Shown in pieces: positions 40,151 to 46,579 of a stretch of DNA of 46,579 nt (position 1 is the stretch's first letter; each line of letters begins with the position of its first letter). The DNA is taken from assembly GCA_023251255.1 (NCBI GenBank), contig JAHEZD010000003.1, positions 41,545-88,123 on the forward strand, written 5' to 3'. The notes beneath the pieces were generated by a model, which made no database searches, was not told where the DNA came from, and was given only the letters and a program-made list of their open reading frames with translations. The DNA is from Chitinophagaceae bacterium. GTDB lineage: Bacteria; Bacteroidota; Bacteroidia; Chitinophagales; Chitinophagaceae. Made by a program: the position numbers and the translations under genes.

Positions 40151-40987
40151 TTAGCCAACCTTGCCAAATACATGCAATTGAGCTAAATCAGGAGATGGGC
40201 TTCCGCCCTTTTTTTCCAATGTTATAGCAAAAGCCTGGGCATTGGGTATGTTCTTCAATTTGCACAATCCATTGCAATCACCCAAGATGCCTGCGTCTAC
40301 AGGCTTTCCATCCACCATTGCCCAAAGTTGGTATTGTTTGTTATCTGGTGTTTCTGGAAGTTTATTGGCCAGTAGGTACACGTCCTTTGTTTTGCTGTCC
40401 CAGAAAACGGTGGCCAGTTCTTCTTTGTCCTTCACACCAGACATGGCCACTTTGACCATAGCAGGGTCGCTCATTAACTGCATGCTATTGTACATATCCA
40501 GCATTCTAGTTTGATAAACACCCCTATCAGCAATAATGGTACTGTTTTCTTTAAGCAATGCTAGATAATTAACTCTTGCATCCTTTGCTTCCTTGTATAA
40601 ATATATGTTCAGGCCAGCACTTGCTACCAGTAAAATCACAGATGCAGCAGCTACGTACTTCAATCGGCCCGCAATGCTTCTAACTGGGGTCTGGTTGTTG
40701 ATTCCCTTATCCAATGAGGGAACAATTGGAACCACTTTCCTAGTGTCTTCCTCTTTTGCAAATTCATCCTTCAATGTTAGCATCAAGCTGTCCTTAACAG
40801 ACGAAGGTGGCTTTACAGCATTGGCAAAAGCCTGCTTTTCCAGAGATGCTTCAAACTCGTCAATAGCCTGTTTGATTTCAGGGTACTGACGGCTTAGCTG
40901 CTCCAGTTCTGCTGCTTCATGTGGATTGGCCATGCCCAAGACATAACTTTCAATCACACCAGTTTCTATGTAAGCCTGAATATCCAC
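40151..40987 (-). CDS. RskA-type anti-sigma factor, GTG start
   Basis: A 278-residue single-span membrane protein. Residues 1-110 are cytoplasmic and helical, beginning MDIQAYIETGVIESYVLGMA and typical of zinc-free sigma-binding domains. A membrane helix follows at about 112-135 (YVAAASVILLVASAGLNIYLY). The periplasmic C-terminal domain is RskA-like (VYLLANKLPETPDNKQYQLWAM, GILGDCNGLCKLKNI, AFAITLEKKGGSPSPD). It should hold the ECF sigma factor inactive until a periplasmic signal triggers release. The start codon is GTG at 40987, 5 bp after the sigma stop, so the two are translationally close. A cysteine pair (CNGLC) in the periplasmic domain could be redox-responsive. Terminator at 40106-40130. 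Confidence 0.87.
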   Translation of the reverse strand: MDIQAYIETGVIESYVLGMANPHEAAELEQLSRQYPEIKQAIDEFEASLEKQAFANAVKPPSSVKDSLMLTLKDEFAKEEDTRKVVPIVPSLDKGINNQTPVRSIAGRLKYVAAASVILLVASAGLNIYLYKEAKDARVNYLALLKENSTIIADRGVYQTRMLDMYNSMQLMSDPAMVKVAMSGVKDKEELATVFWDSKTKDVYLLANKLPETPDNKQYQLWAMVDGKPVDAGILGDCNGLCKLKNIPNAQAFAITLEKKGGSPSPDLAQLHVFGKVG

Positions 40988-40992
40988 TTCGA

Positions 40993-41532
40993 TTATCTAA
41001 TTATTTGCCTTAATTGTGTCAATGCTGTTCGCAATCTTGTTTTTACGGTTCCTAAAGGTATATCCAGCATTTTTGAAATCTCATCCTGTGTATAGCCTTT
41101 GAAGTAGGAGAGCTCTACCAGAACTTTATGCTCTTCCTTTAGTTGGTGCACTATTTTCCTTAATCCTATCTGGTCAATATTTGTTTGAACATTACCTGCT
41201 GCGGCAAAATTGGTTTCCGTAAGTTCATTATTCTGCCTGCTATTTTGCCACGCTTTGCTCCTCACGGTATCAATAGATGTGTTCCTGGCAATATTCAACA
41301 TCCAGGTAAACAACCTTCCTTTTGTATCATCATAGGTTTCTATCTGCTTCCAAATTTTCACGAACACTTCTTGCAGCACATCCGAAGCCTGCTCATAATC
41401 TGGGACTATGTTCATGATTATGCTGTTCAAGGCAGATGAGTAGTTATCGTATAGATAACCGAAAGCAGATTGATGGCGTTGCTTCAATAGCAGCACCAAC
41501 TCTTGTTCGCCGTATTTTTTTACTGCTTCCAA
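40993..41532 (-). CDS. ECF-type RNA polymerase sigma factor, TTG start
   Basis: A 179-residue sigma-70-family factor. Region 2 (AFGYLYDNYSSALNSIIMNIV, then ASDVLQEVFVKIWK and WMLNIARNTSIDTVRS) would contact core polymerase and melt the -10 element. Region 4 (LSYFKGYTQDEISKMLDIP, then GTVKTRLRTALTQLR) would bind the -35 element. The only sensible start is TTG at 41532, since no ATG lies before region 2. It is paired with an RskA-type anti-sigma gene 5 bp downstream. The organisation matches SigK/RskA systems. Targets are not evident here. The pair lies between gcvH and the VanZ-like gene. Confidence 0.92.
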   Translation of the reverse strand: MEAVKKYGEQELVLLLKQRHQSAFGYLYDNYSSALNSIIMNIVPDYEQASDVLQEVFVKIWKQIETYDDTKGRLFTWMLNIARNTSIDTVRSKAWQNSRQNNELTETNFAAAGNVQTNIDQIGLRKIVHQLKEEHKVLVELSYFKGYTQDEISKMLDIPLGTVKTRLRTALTQLRQIIR

Positions 41533-41595
41533 TTGCGTTGTGGGGTTATTTATCCAGGTGGCTATCCTATGTACGGGAGATTGTTGTTCCTGGTT

Positions 41596-41973
41596 TTAGC
41601 CAACCAAAGAGGTGTATGCTTCGCTGGTCAGAAGGCCATCTACGTCAGCAGGATTGGAAACTTCCACCTTTACCATCCAGCCATCGCCATAAGGGTCATT
41701 GTTTACCAATTCTGGAGCTTTTTCCAATGCGGGATTCACTTCCAGCACTGTGCCTGCTACTGGCAGGAAAAGGTCGCTAACTGTTTTTACAGCTTCAACT
41801 GTACCAAAAACTTCCTCTGCATTCAGGGCTTTTCCTATTGTATTAATGTCTACATAAACAATATCGCCCAGTTCGCTTTGGGCAAATTCCGTAATGCCGA
41901 TGGTAGCAGTGTTGCCTTCTAAACTGATCCATTCATGGTCTTTTGTGTAGCGGAGATTGGCAGGAAAATTCAT
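41596..41973 (-). CDS. gcvH: Glycine cleavage system H protein
   Basis: A 125-residue carrier protein. It has the hammerhead lipoyl fold with opening [13 protein letters not shown] and the lipoylation loop [11 protein letters not shown], where K63 would carry lipoate. It also has the ends [29 protein letters not shown]. It shuttles the methylamine group of glycine between the P, T and L proteins in the cytoplasm. No gcvP, gcvT or lipoylation gene is present in the window, as is common when H is encoded separately in Bacteroidota. It starts with ATG and lies 63 bp upstream of the ECF sigma gene on the same strand. Confidence 0.96.
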   Translation of the reverse strand: MNFPANLRYTKDHEWISLEGNTATIGITEFAQSELGDIVYVDINTIGKALNAEEVFGTVEAVKTVSDLFLPVAGTVLEVNPALEKAPELVNNDPYGDGWMVKVEVSNPADVDGLLTSEAYTSLVG

Positions 41974-42043
41974 TTGCAGTTCTTTTTAGTTATACAAATA
42001 TGGAAGAAAATTGTTTGAAAAAGGAATGTTTTAAGGGATGCTG

Positions 42044-42769
42044 TCAATTTAATAACCTGACTTTCATCCGCACATCTTTCATTGGTCTATCGCCGGGACG
42101 GGTCTGTGCGGCAGCAATTTTATCTATCACGTTCAGGCCGGTGATTACCTCGCCAAAAACAGTATAGTTCTGGTCCAAAAAAGGGGTACCACCAATTCGT
42201 TGATAGATTTCTTTTTGGGCCTTACTATAACTGAACCTAGGATTGCTTCCTTTTATGCTCTGTTCTATTTGCTTCAATTGGGCCGTATCTGTTTTTTTGC
42301 CCTGAACAATGTAGAACTGGCAGTTGCTGCTGGCTTTTTCTGGATTGCCATCCCTTGCAGCGGCCAAAGCTCCCTTTTTGTGGATGATATTTGAACGGAA
42401 CTCTGCAGGTATCCTGTCCCCCGGCAGTGACCCGGAGCCAAGTTGGGCAGTGCTATCTGCATTCTTGCTGGTTGGATCGCCACCTTGGATCATAAAACCA
42501 CTGATGACGCGATGGAACAATAGGCTATCATATACTTTATCCTGTACCAGCTTGATAAAGTTGTCCCTGTGCTTTGGTGTTGAATCATACAATTTGGCAA
42601 TCATTACGCCGTAATCGGTTGTTATTTCCACCAAACGTTCTTTTGATTTTGGAGCAGTAGGGTTTGTGGTGGCTGTTACGGCTTTTTTTGCTGTAGCAAC
42701 AGTTTTTTTTACTTGTGCCGATGCCGTGACAACGGAAATTACCATTAAACCGAAAAATATTTTCTTCAT
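42044..42769 (-). CDS. Secreted cyclophilin-type peptidyl-prolyl isomerase
   Basis: A 241-residue exported protein. The signal peptide ends VVTASAQ, followed by a Lys/Ala/Thr-rich linker (KKTVATAKKAVTATT). A cyclophilin domain then covers about 45-241, with DSTPKHRDNFIKL, the active-site FHRVISGFMIQGGD, SSNCQFYIVQ and the terminal LDQNYTVFGEVITGLNVIDKIA. It catalyses proline isomerisation in the periplasm. An insert of about 35 residues (QLKQIEQSIKGSNPRFSYSKA) splits the family core after YIVQG, as in other Bacteroidota secreted cyclophilins. It stands upstream of gcvH with a 70-bp gap and may share its transcript. Confidence 0.93.
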   Translation of the reverse strand: MKKIFFGLMVISVVTASAQVKKTVATAKKAVTATTNPTAPKSKERLVEITTDYGVMIAKLYDSTPKHRDNFIKLVQDKVYDSLLFHRVISGFMIQGGDPTSKNADSTAQLGSGSLPGDRIPAEFRSNIIHKKGALAAARDGNPEKASSNCQFYIVQGKKTDTAQLKQIEQSIKGSNPRFSYSKAQKEIYQRIGGTPFLDQNYTVFGEVITGLNVIDKIAAAQTRPGDRPMKDVRMKVRLLN

Positions 42770-42844
42770 AATGCTATACGCTTAAAAAGTTTGAAAGCTT
42801 CTTTTTTAAAATAACAACTTCAATAGTTCCAGCCTGGAATTCCT

Positions 42845-43189
42845 TTAAAATCCTTGCTGCTCAAAATAGAGTAGTACATGGTCCCTTAAGAAATTTTCCT
42901 GCCCCGGCAAATCATAACTGGGCATTTCTTTCAATTGCCTGAAATGTGGCCAGTTGTCTGGGTCCTTTCCTTCCAATTTGAAATAGCCACTTGGAAGCAG
43001 CAAAGTACAAACTGCCACATGCATTAGGTCCTGCTTCTGTTCCTTGGATATTTTGGCTGCCTCAAAACCGGTTTCCTGCAGGCCAATCAAGAAAAGGATG
43101 GCTTCCATATCCGGCTTCTTGCCAAAGCGTTCCACCAATTTGGCTTCCAAATTCCACCAGCGCTGCTGTAAATCATCATTTGCAAACAT
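42845..43189 (-). CDS. Conserved small protein of unknown function
   Basis: A 114-residue cytoplasmic protein with no signal peptide or membrane helix. I recognise the type as a short conserved Bacteroidota protein but not its function. Features: an N-terminal amphipathic segment rich in Trp (LQQRWWNLEAKLVERFGKK), a central hydrophobic helix (MEAILFLIGLQETG), another (QDLMHVAVCTLLLPSGYF), and a Trp/Pro region followed by LPGQENFLRDHVLLYFEQQ. It lies 75 bp upstream of the cyclophilin gene and 186 bp downstream of the PAS gene, all minus strand. Confidence 0.7.
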   Translation of the reverse strand: MFANDDLQQRWWNLEAKLVERFGKKPDMEAILFLIGLQETGFEAAKISKEQKQDLMHVAVCTLLLPSGYFKLEGKDPDNWPHFRQLKEMPSYDLPGQENFLRDHVLLYFEQQGF

Positions 43190-43375
43190 GCCGCAAAAGT
43201 ATTGGTGAATTTGGAATTTTGGATAAGTTAAATCGAACAGCCAAAGTTAAAAGCATGCCCGGTATTGTTTGTTTGACAATCCTCTGACAGGGGTTCGACT
43301 TCGTTTGATGATTATTCGGGTAGGATGAAGCCAACAAGGCCTGTCGATACTGACTGTGGAATATGGGAACCATGG

Positions 43376-44317
43376 TCAAAGGGCCGTTCTTGAAACAATA
43401 TCCTTAATCCGCTCATCCAGCTCTGCCGCACTGGTTTTTAGCATGGCATACAGTTCCTGCATTTTGCCATAGTCAATTTCATCTTTCATTAATTCAATCA
43501 GGCCCAAAATGTTCGATAATGGCTTGCGGACATTGTGGCTCTGTTGCCAAGCAATCTCCTTTAACTGCATTTCGGACTTTTTAAGCATGTCAATATTCAC
43601 AAAGCTGAGTGTTACACCAAAGGTTTCCCCTGACTCATTGTGTGCAGGTGCAATGTTCATACGGAACCAAACCTCCTTACCTGTTGGGAAAACGAGTTTG
43701 TCTTCCTTGAAACTTTTCTTCCCTTCCAATGCTTTGTTGAACTGATCCGTAAATTCCTGTATGGTGCTTGGGAGTAATAACCTTGTAAAATCGAATCCTT
43801 CGTGCATGTTGAACCCAAAAAACTCTTTGGCTGCATTTTTTGCCCCTTGACTAAATGAAAGCACTTTCATGTGCGTGTCCAGCAGGTAAAAAGATTCCTG
43901 CGAACTATTGAGCACAGCATCCAGTTTCTGTAGGATCAGTTTATGCTGACCGGATTGCTGGACAAAATTGGACACGTCAAACCCTATGCAACCAATTTCG
44001 AACTGACCGTCAATCGGCTCTGCAAAGAAATTCCAATGCGTATGGGAATAATTGCCTTCTGGATCCGGTTTCCTCAGCGTGGCCACTACCACTTTTAATG
44101 GATCAACAAGGCATTCGGTAGCCTGGTTGAAAAGCTCCAAATCATCTGGATGGACCGAACGGGAGAAGCATTCTCCAATAAAATTGGATGATAAATGGGC
44201 AAAGGCCCTTTTGAAAAGCTCATTTGCATAAGTGTAGCAGCCATCCATGCCAATTCTTACATAATAAAACGATGGGGAACTGGCCGGAAATGAGAGAGGG
44301 GCAAAACTGTTGTTCAT
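43376..44317 (-). CDS. PAS-domain protein with histidine-kinase-like dimerisation helix but no ATPase domain
   Basis: A 313-residue cytoplasmic signalling protein. Two PAS domains are visible: about 15-120 (YYVRIGMDGCYTYANELFKRAF, VHPDDLELFN) and about 130-245 (FYLLDTHMKVLSFSQGAKNAAK, FRMNIAPAHNESGETFGVTLSFVNI). They are followed by a DHp-like helical pair (EIAWQQSHNVRKPLSNILGLIELM, about 250-275). The H-box has the histidine (SHNVRKPL), but the protein ends about 40 residues later without N, G1 or G2 boxes. It could be a phosphotransfer partner, a docking subunit for a complete kinase, or a natural truncation. It is divergent from serS by 101 bp. Confidence 0.8.
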   Translation of the reverse strand: MNNSFAPLSFPASSPSFYYVRIGMDGCYTYANELFKRAFAHLSSNFIGECFSRSVHPDDLELFNQATECLVDPLKVVVATLRKPDPEGNYSHTHWNFFAEPIDGQFEIGCIGFDVSNFVQQSGQHKLILQKLDAVLNSSQESFYLLDTHMKVLSFSQGAKNAAKEFFGFNMHEGFDFTRLLLPSTIQEFTDQFNKALEGKKSFKEDKLVFPTGKEVWFRMNIAPAHNESGETFGVTLSFVNIDMLKKSEMQLKEIAWQQSHNVRKPLSNILGLIELMKDEIDYGKMQELYAMLKTSAAELDERIKDIVSRTAL

Positions 44318-44418
44318 TGATAAAGGACTTCGGGGGTTCTCTGTTAAATGCGCTAAAGATAAGTGCTAATGCTTTTGCAAGGTCCAGCCAATTATCTTTG
44401 CGGCAAATAGAACTTTAT

Positions 44419-45690
44419 ATGTTACAAGTTAATGTGCTGCGTACCAATCCTGAATGGGTAAAGGAACGATTGGCAGTGAAGAATTTCAAGCAGATTGAAC
44501 TGGTTGATGAAATTGTTGCACTGGACAACGAGAGAAAAAAAACGCAATTGGAGTTTGACAATACACAGGCCAAAATAAACACCTCATCCAAAGAAATCGG
44601 GAAACTGATGGGGCAGGGCAAGAAGGAAGAAGCGGATGGAATGAGGCTCGAAGTTGGAAATTGGAAGTTGGAAGTTTCAACGTATGGAGAGAAGTTGGTG
44701 GAAATTGAAAAGCAGTTGCATGATAAACTGATTGTATTGCCCAACCTTCCAGCAGAACAGGTGCCACTGGGTAAAACGCCAGAAGAAAATGTTTCTGTAA
44801 AGGAAGCTGGCACAAAGCCCAGTTTATACGCTGGTGCAAAGCCACACTGGGACCTAATTGAACAGTACAATTTGGTGGACTTTGAACTGGGATCTAAAAT
44901 TACGGGCCGTGGCTTCCCTGTTTATAAAGGGAAGGGGGCAAGGTTCCAGCGTGCCATGATCCAATACTTCCTGGATTACAATACCAGTGCTGGCTATACT
45001 GAATTTATTCCTCCTTTTATGGTAAATGAAGCAAGTGCTTATGGCACGGGCCAATTGCCAGATAAGGAAGGCCAAATGTACCATGTAACTGCCGATGGGT
45101 TTTATTTGATACCCACAGCAGAAGTACCTGTTACGAATATTTATAGGGATACTATTTTAAAGGAGGATGATCTGCCCATAAAAATGACAGCTTATAGTCC
45201 CTGCTTCAGGAGGGAAGCTGGGAGTTTTGGAAAGGATGTCCGTGGGCTGAACCGCGTGCATCAATTTGAAAAGGTGGAAATCATACAAATTGTCCAACCA
45301 GAAAGGAGCTATGAAGTATTGGATGAAATGGTGGCCCATGTGGAAAAACTTTTGCAGAACCTGGAACTGCCTTACCGCATTTTAAGGTTATGTGGTGGGG
45401 ATATGGGTTTTGCATCTGCCCTTACTTATGACTTTGAAGTTTGGAGCGCTGCGCAGGAACGCTGGTTGGAAGTAAGCAGCGTGAGCAATTTTGAAACCTT
45501 CCAAACCAATCGGATGAAATGCAGGATCAAGAACAGCGAAGGCAAAATGCAGGTAGCCCATTCGTTGAATGGAAGCTCTTTGGCCCTGCCAAGAATTTAT
45601 GCTGCTTTACTGGAGAATAACCAAACTGCAGAAGGCATTCAATTGCCCAAAGTGTTGCACAGTTATTTTGGCGGTGAAATGATCAACTGA
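44419..45690 (+). CDS. serS: Seryl-tRNA synthetase
   Basis: Start set at ATG 44419 (MLQVNVLRTNPEWVKERL), the conserved family beginning. The open frame runs 65 codons further upstream over the divergent promoter. The 423-residue class II enzyme charges tRNA-Ser. An N-terminal coiled-coil arm (about 25-105) is followed by the catalytic core. Motif 2 is SPCFRREAGSFGKDVRGLNR, the serine-binding TAEVP is present, and motif 3 lies in LNGSSLALPRIYAALLEN. Within the arm, residues around 78-87 are encoded by four copies of a GAAGTTG-like heptamer (44650-44677), a local repeat insertion. A strong terminator follows at 45715-45749, so it is probably a single-gene unit. Confidence 0.97.
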   Translation: MLQVNVLRTNPEWVKERLAVKNFKQIELVDEIVALDNERKKTQLEFDNTQAKINTSSKEIGKLMGQGKKEEADGMRLEVGNWKLEVSTYGEKLVEIEKQLHDKLIVLPNLPAEQVPLGKTPEENVSVKEAGTKPSLYAGAKPHWDLIEQYNLVDFELGSKITGRGFPVYKGKGARFQRAMIQYFLDYNTSAGYTEFIPPFMVNEASAYGTGQLPDKEGQMYHVTADGFYLIPTAEVPVTNIYRDTILKEDDLPIKMTAYSPCFRREAGSFGKDVRGLNRVHQFEKVEIIQIVQPERSYEVLDEMVAHVEKLLQNLELPYRILRLCGGDMGFASALTYDFEVWSAAQERWLEVSSVSNFETFQTNRMKCRIKNSEGKMQVAHSLNGSSLALPRIYAALLENNQTAEGIQLPKVLHSYFGGEMIN

Positions 45691-45714
45691 GCCTTTCATT
45701 ATTCAACTATCTTT

Positions 45715-45749
45715 AAAGTCCCGAACAAAACTGTTCGGGACTTTATTTT
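45715..45749 (+). terminator. Intrinsic terminator of serS
   Basis: AAAGTCCCGAAC (45715-45726) pairs perfectly with GTTCGGGACTTT (45733-45744) around AAAACT, followed by ATTTT (45745-45749). The stem is 12 bp and GC-rich in the middle. It lies 25 bp after the serS stop and before the next gene. Confidence 0.88.
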
Positions 45750-45761
45750 AAAACTGCTTCC

Positions 45762-46579
45762 ATGAAAAAATGGCTTAAACGGATTATTTACTTTTTGTTG
45801 GTCCTGTTTGTACTGCTCAATATTATGTGTGCATTCCATGCCTACAAGTTCACCCATTTTTATGCCGATGTAACGCATGTAAAGAAACCCGAAGAAATGG
45901 GTTTGGGGAGTAAACTATCGGCCATACTATTTGGTGTGAAATATCCCAAGAGCAAAGTGGTGGATTCATTGGTACCGCCCCATGAAGCCATCCAATTGAA
46001 AACTTCGGACAGTATAAGACTGGAAGCTTGGTACCTGAACAGGGCAAAAGACAGTATTGTGCTGGATAAGGGAACAGTGATCATGTTCCATGGACATGCT
46101 AGCAGCAAGGGCGGCATTATAAAGGAGGCAGAAACATTTTACTTGATGGGTTATAATGTGCTGATGGTGGACTTCAGGGCACATGGCAATAGCGATGGCA
46201 ATACCTGCACAATCGGCTACAATGAAAGCAAGGATATAAAAGCCGCCTATGATTATATAGTGGCCAAAAATGAGAAGAACATTGTGCTATGGGGCATTTC
46301 CATGGGAGCATCCACTATCATGAAGGCCATGAATGACTATACAGATATAAAACCCGCTAAGGTAATTCTTGAAATGCCTTTTGGCTCGCTGACCGATGCC
46401 GTAAAAGGAAGGGTGAAGATGATGGGGCTTCCCCAGCAACCGATCAGCAGCCTGCTTGCTTTTTGGGGCGGTGTTGAACAGGGTTTTTGGGCTTTTGGTT
46501 TCAAACCATGGGACTATGCCAAGAAGATTACCTGCCCGGTATTGCTGCAATGGGGAATCAATGATGCCCGTGTTACAGA
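45762..46579 (+). CDS. Alpha/beta hydrolase with N-terminal membrane anchor (3' truncated by window edge)
   Basis: The open frame begins at ATG 45762 (MKKWLKRIIYFLLVLFV) and runs to the window end without a stop: 272 complete codons. An uncleaved N-terminal membrane helix (about 8-26) is followed by an alpha/beta-hydrolase fold. The oxyanion region is VIMFHGHASSKGG, a strand with DFRAHGNSDG follows, and the nucleophile elbow is WGISMGAS (GxSxG). A lid segment comes next, and CPVLLQWGINDARV, where the catalytic Asp of the family would sit (IND). The catalytic His lies beyond the window. Members act as esterases, thioesterases or peptidases; the substrate cannot be predicted. It is the first gene after the serS terminator. 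Confidence 0.88.
   Translation, partial: MKKWLKRIIYFLLVLFVLLNIMCAFHAYKFTHFYADVTHVKKPEEMGLGSKLSAILFGVKYPKSKVVDSLVPPHEAIQLKTSDSIRLEAWYLNRAKDSIVLDKGTVIMFHGHASSKGGIIKEAETFYLMGYNVLMVDFRAHGNSDGNTCTIGYNESKDIKAAYDYIVAKNEKNIVLWGISMGASTIMKAMNDYTDIKPAKVILEMPFGSLTDAVKGRVKMMGLPQQPISSLLAFWGGVEQGFWAFGFKPWDYAKKITCPVLLQWGINDARVT

Noticed and set aside
43270-43350. Possible tRNA-like T-arm (GGGGTTCGACTTCG) near 43290
   Set aside because: No acceptor stem, anticodon arm or CCA context could be built. It is more likely a decayed intergenic repeat related to the inner motif at 1436-1508, too degraded to claim.
1-46579. CRISPR arrays, transposases, integrases, phage genes, rRNA and tRNA genes
   Set aside because: I looked for regular spacer-repeat patterns, transposase/integrase motifs and tRNA T-arms and found none that held up.

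Overview
The window looks like chromosomal DNA of a Bacteroidota bacterium, most likely family Chitinophagaceae. Evidence: four secreted proteins end in type IX secretion (T9SS) type A sorting domains, there is a large TonB-dependent receptor with a carboxypeptidase-regulatory N-terminus, a beta-propeller/Y_Y_Y/LuxR one-component regulator, lipoproteins with a Cys-Lys-Lys start after the lipobox, weak or absent Shine-Dalgarno sequences, and moderate GC. No rRNA, tRNA, CRISPR array, transposase or phage gene was seen.

Layout. (1) 1-9.6 kb is a pectin/uronate-flavoured block: the tail of an unidentified gene, a GH88-type unsaturated glucuronyl hydrolase, a 1003-residue regulator on the opposite strand, a 1003-residue T9SS cargo protein, a tiny protein that is nearly all sorting signals (PIDGG motif, membrane helix, basic tail), and a CE8 pectinesterase. 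(2) 9.6-11.3 kb holds a Bpt-like aminoacyl-tRNA-protein transferase, a Lys/Ala-rich basic protein and a spacer with a 10/20-bp periodic tandem repeat. (3) 11.3-14.7 kb is a tight three-gene operon: LpxH-like phosphoesterase, MurG-like glycosyltransferase and TTG-started GH1 beta-glycosidase. A bidirectional terminator lies inside the 3' end of the last gene. (4) 14.7-21.1 kb is a five-gene minus-strand operon of exported proteins (OmpA-like, lipoprotein, RICIN-type lectin, unknown Cys-rich protein, metzincin-like protease). It is divergent from a TPR histidine kinase/NarL-type regulator pair at 21.3-23.9 kb, and a CCCC/GGGG inverted repeat sits between them. (5) 24.2-31.4 kb: purple-acid-type phosphatase, T9SS beta-propeller protein, and a TonB receptor plus beta-helix lipoprotein pair. 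(6) 31.4-39.3 kb: small basic secreted protein, MarR regulator, large T9SS protein, radical SAM/SPASM protein, M1 peptidase with T9SS tail, GH25 lysozyme. (7) 39.3-46.6 kb: a candidate ~195-nt RNA with its own promoter and terminator, VanZ-like protein, ECF sigma/anti-sigma pair, gcvH, cyclophilin, a small conserved protein, a PAS protein with a kinase-like helical domain but no ATPase, serS, and a truncated alpha/beta hydrolase.

How the parts fit. Most of the window encodes envelope and extracellular functions: polysaccharide breakdown, adhesion/lectin and protease export, phosphate or nutrient uptake, and the local regulators for these. The best candidate for an undescribed system is the five-gene exported-protein operon with its divergent two-component system (14.7-23.9 kb). 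Next are the putative RNA at 39.39-39.58 kb and the PIDGG-tailed micro-protein beside a T9SS cargo. All functional statements come from reading motifs by eye; no database search was run.
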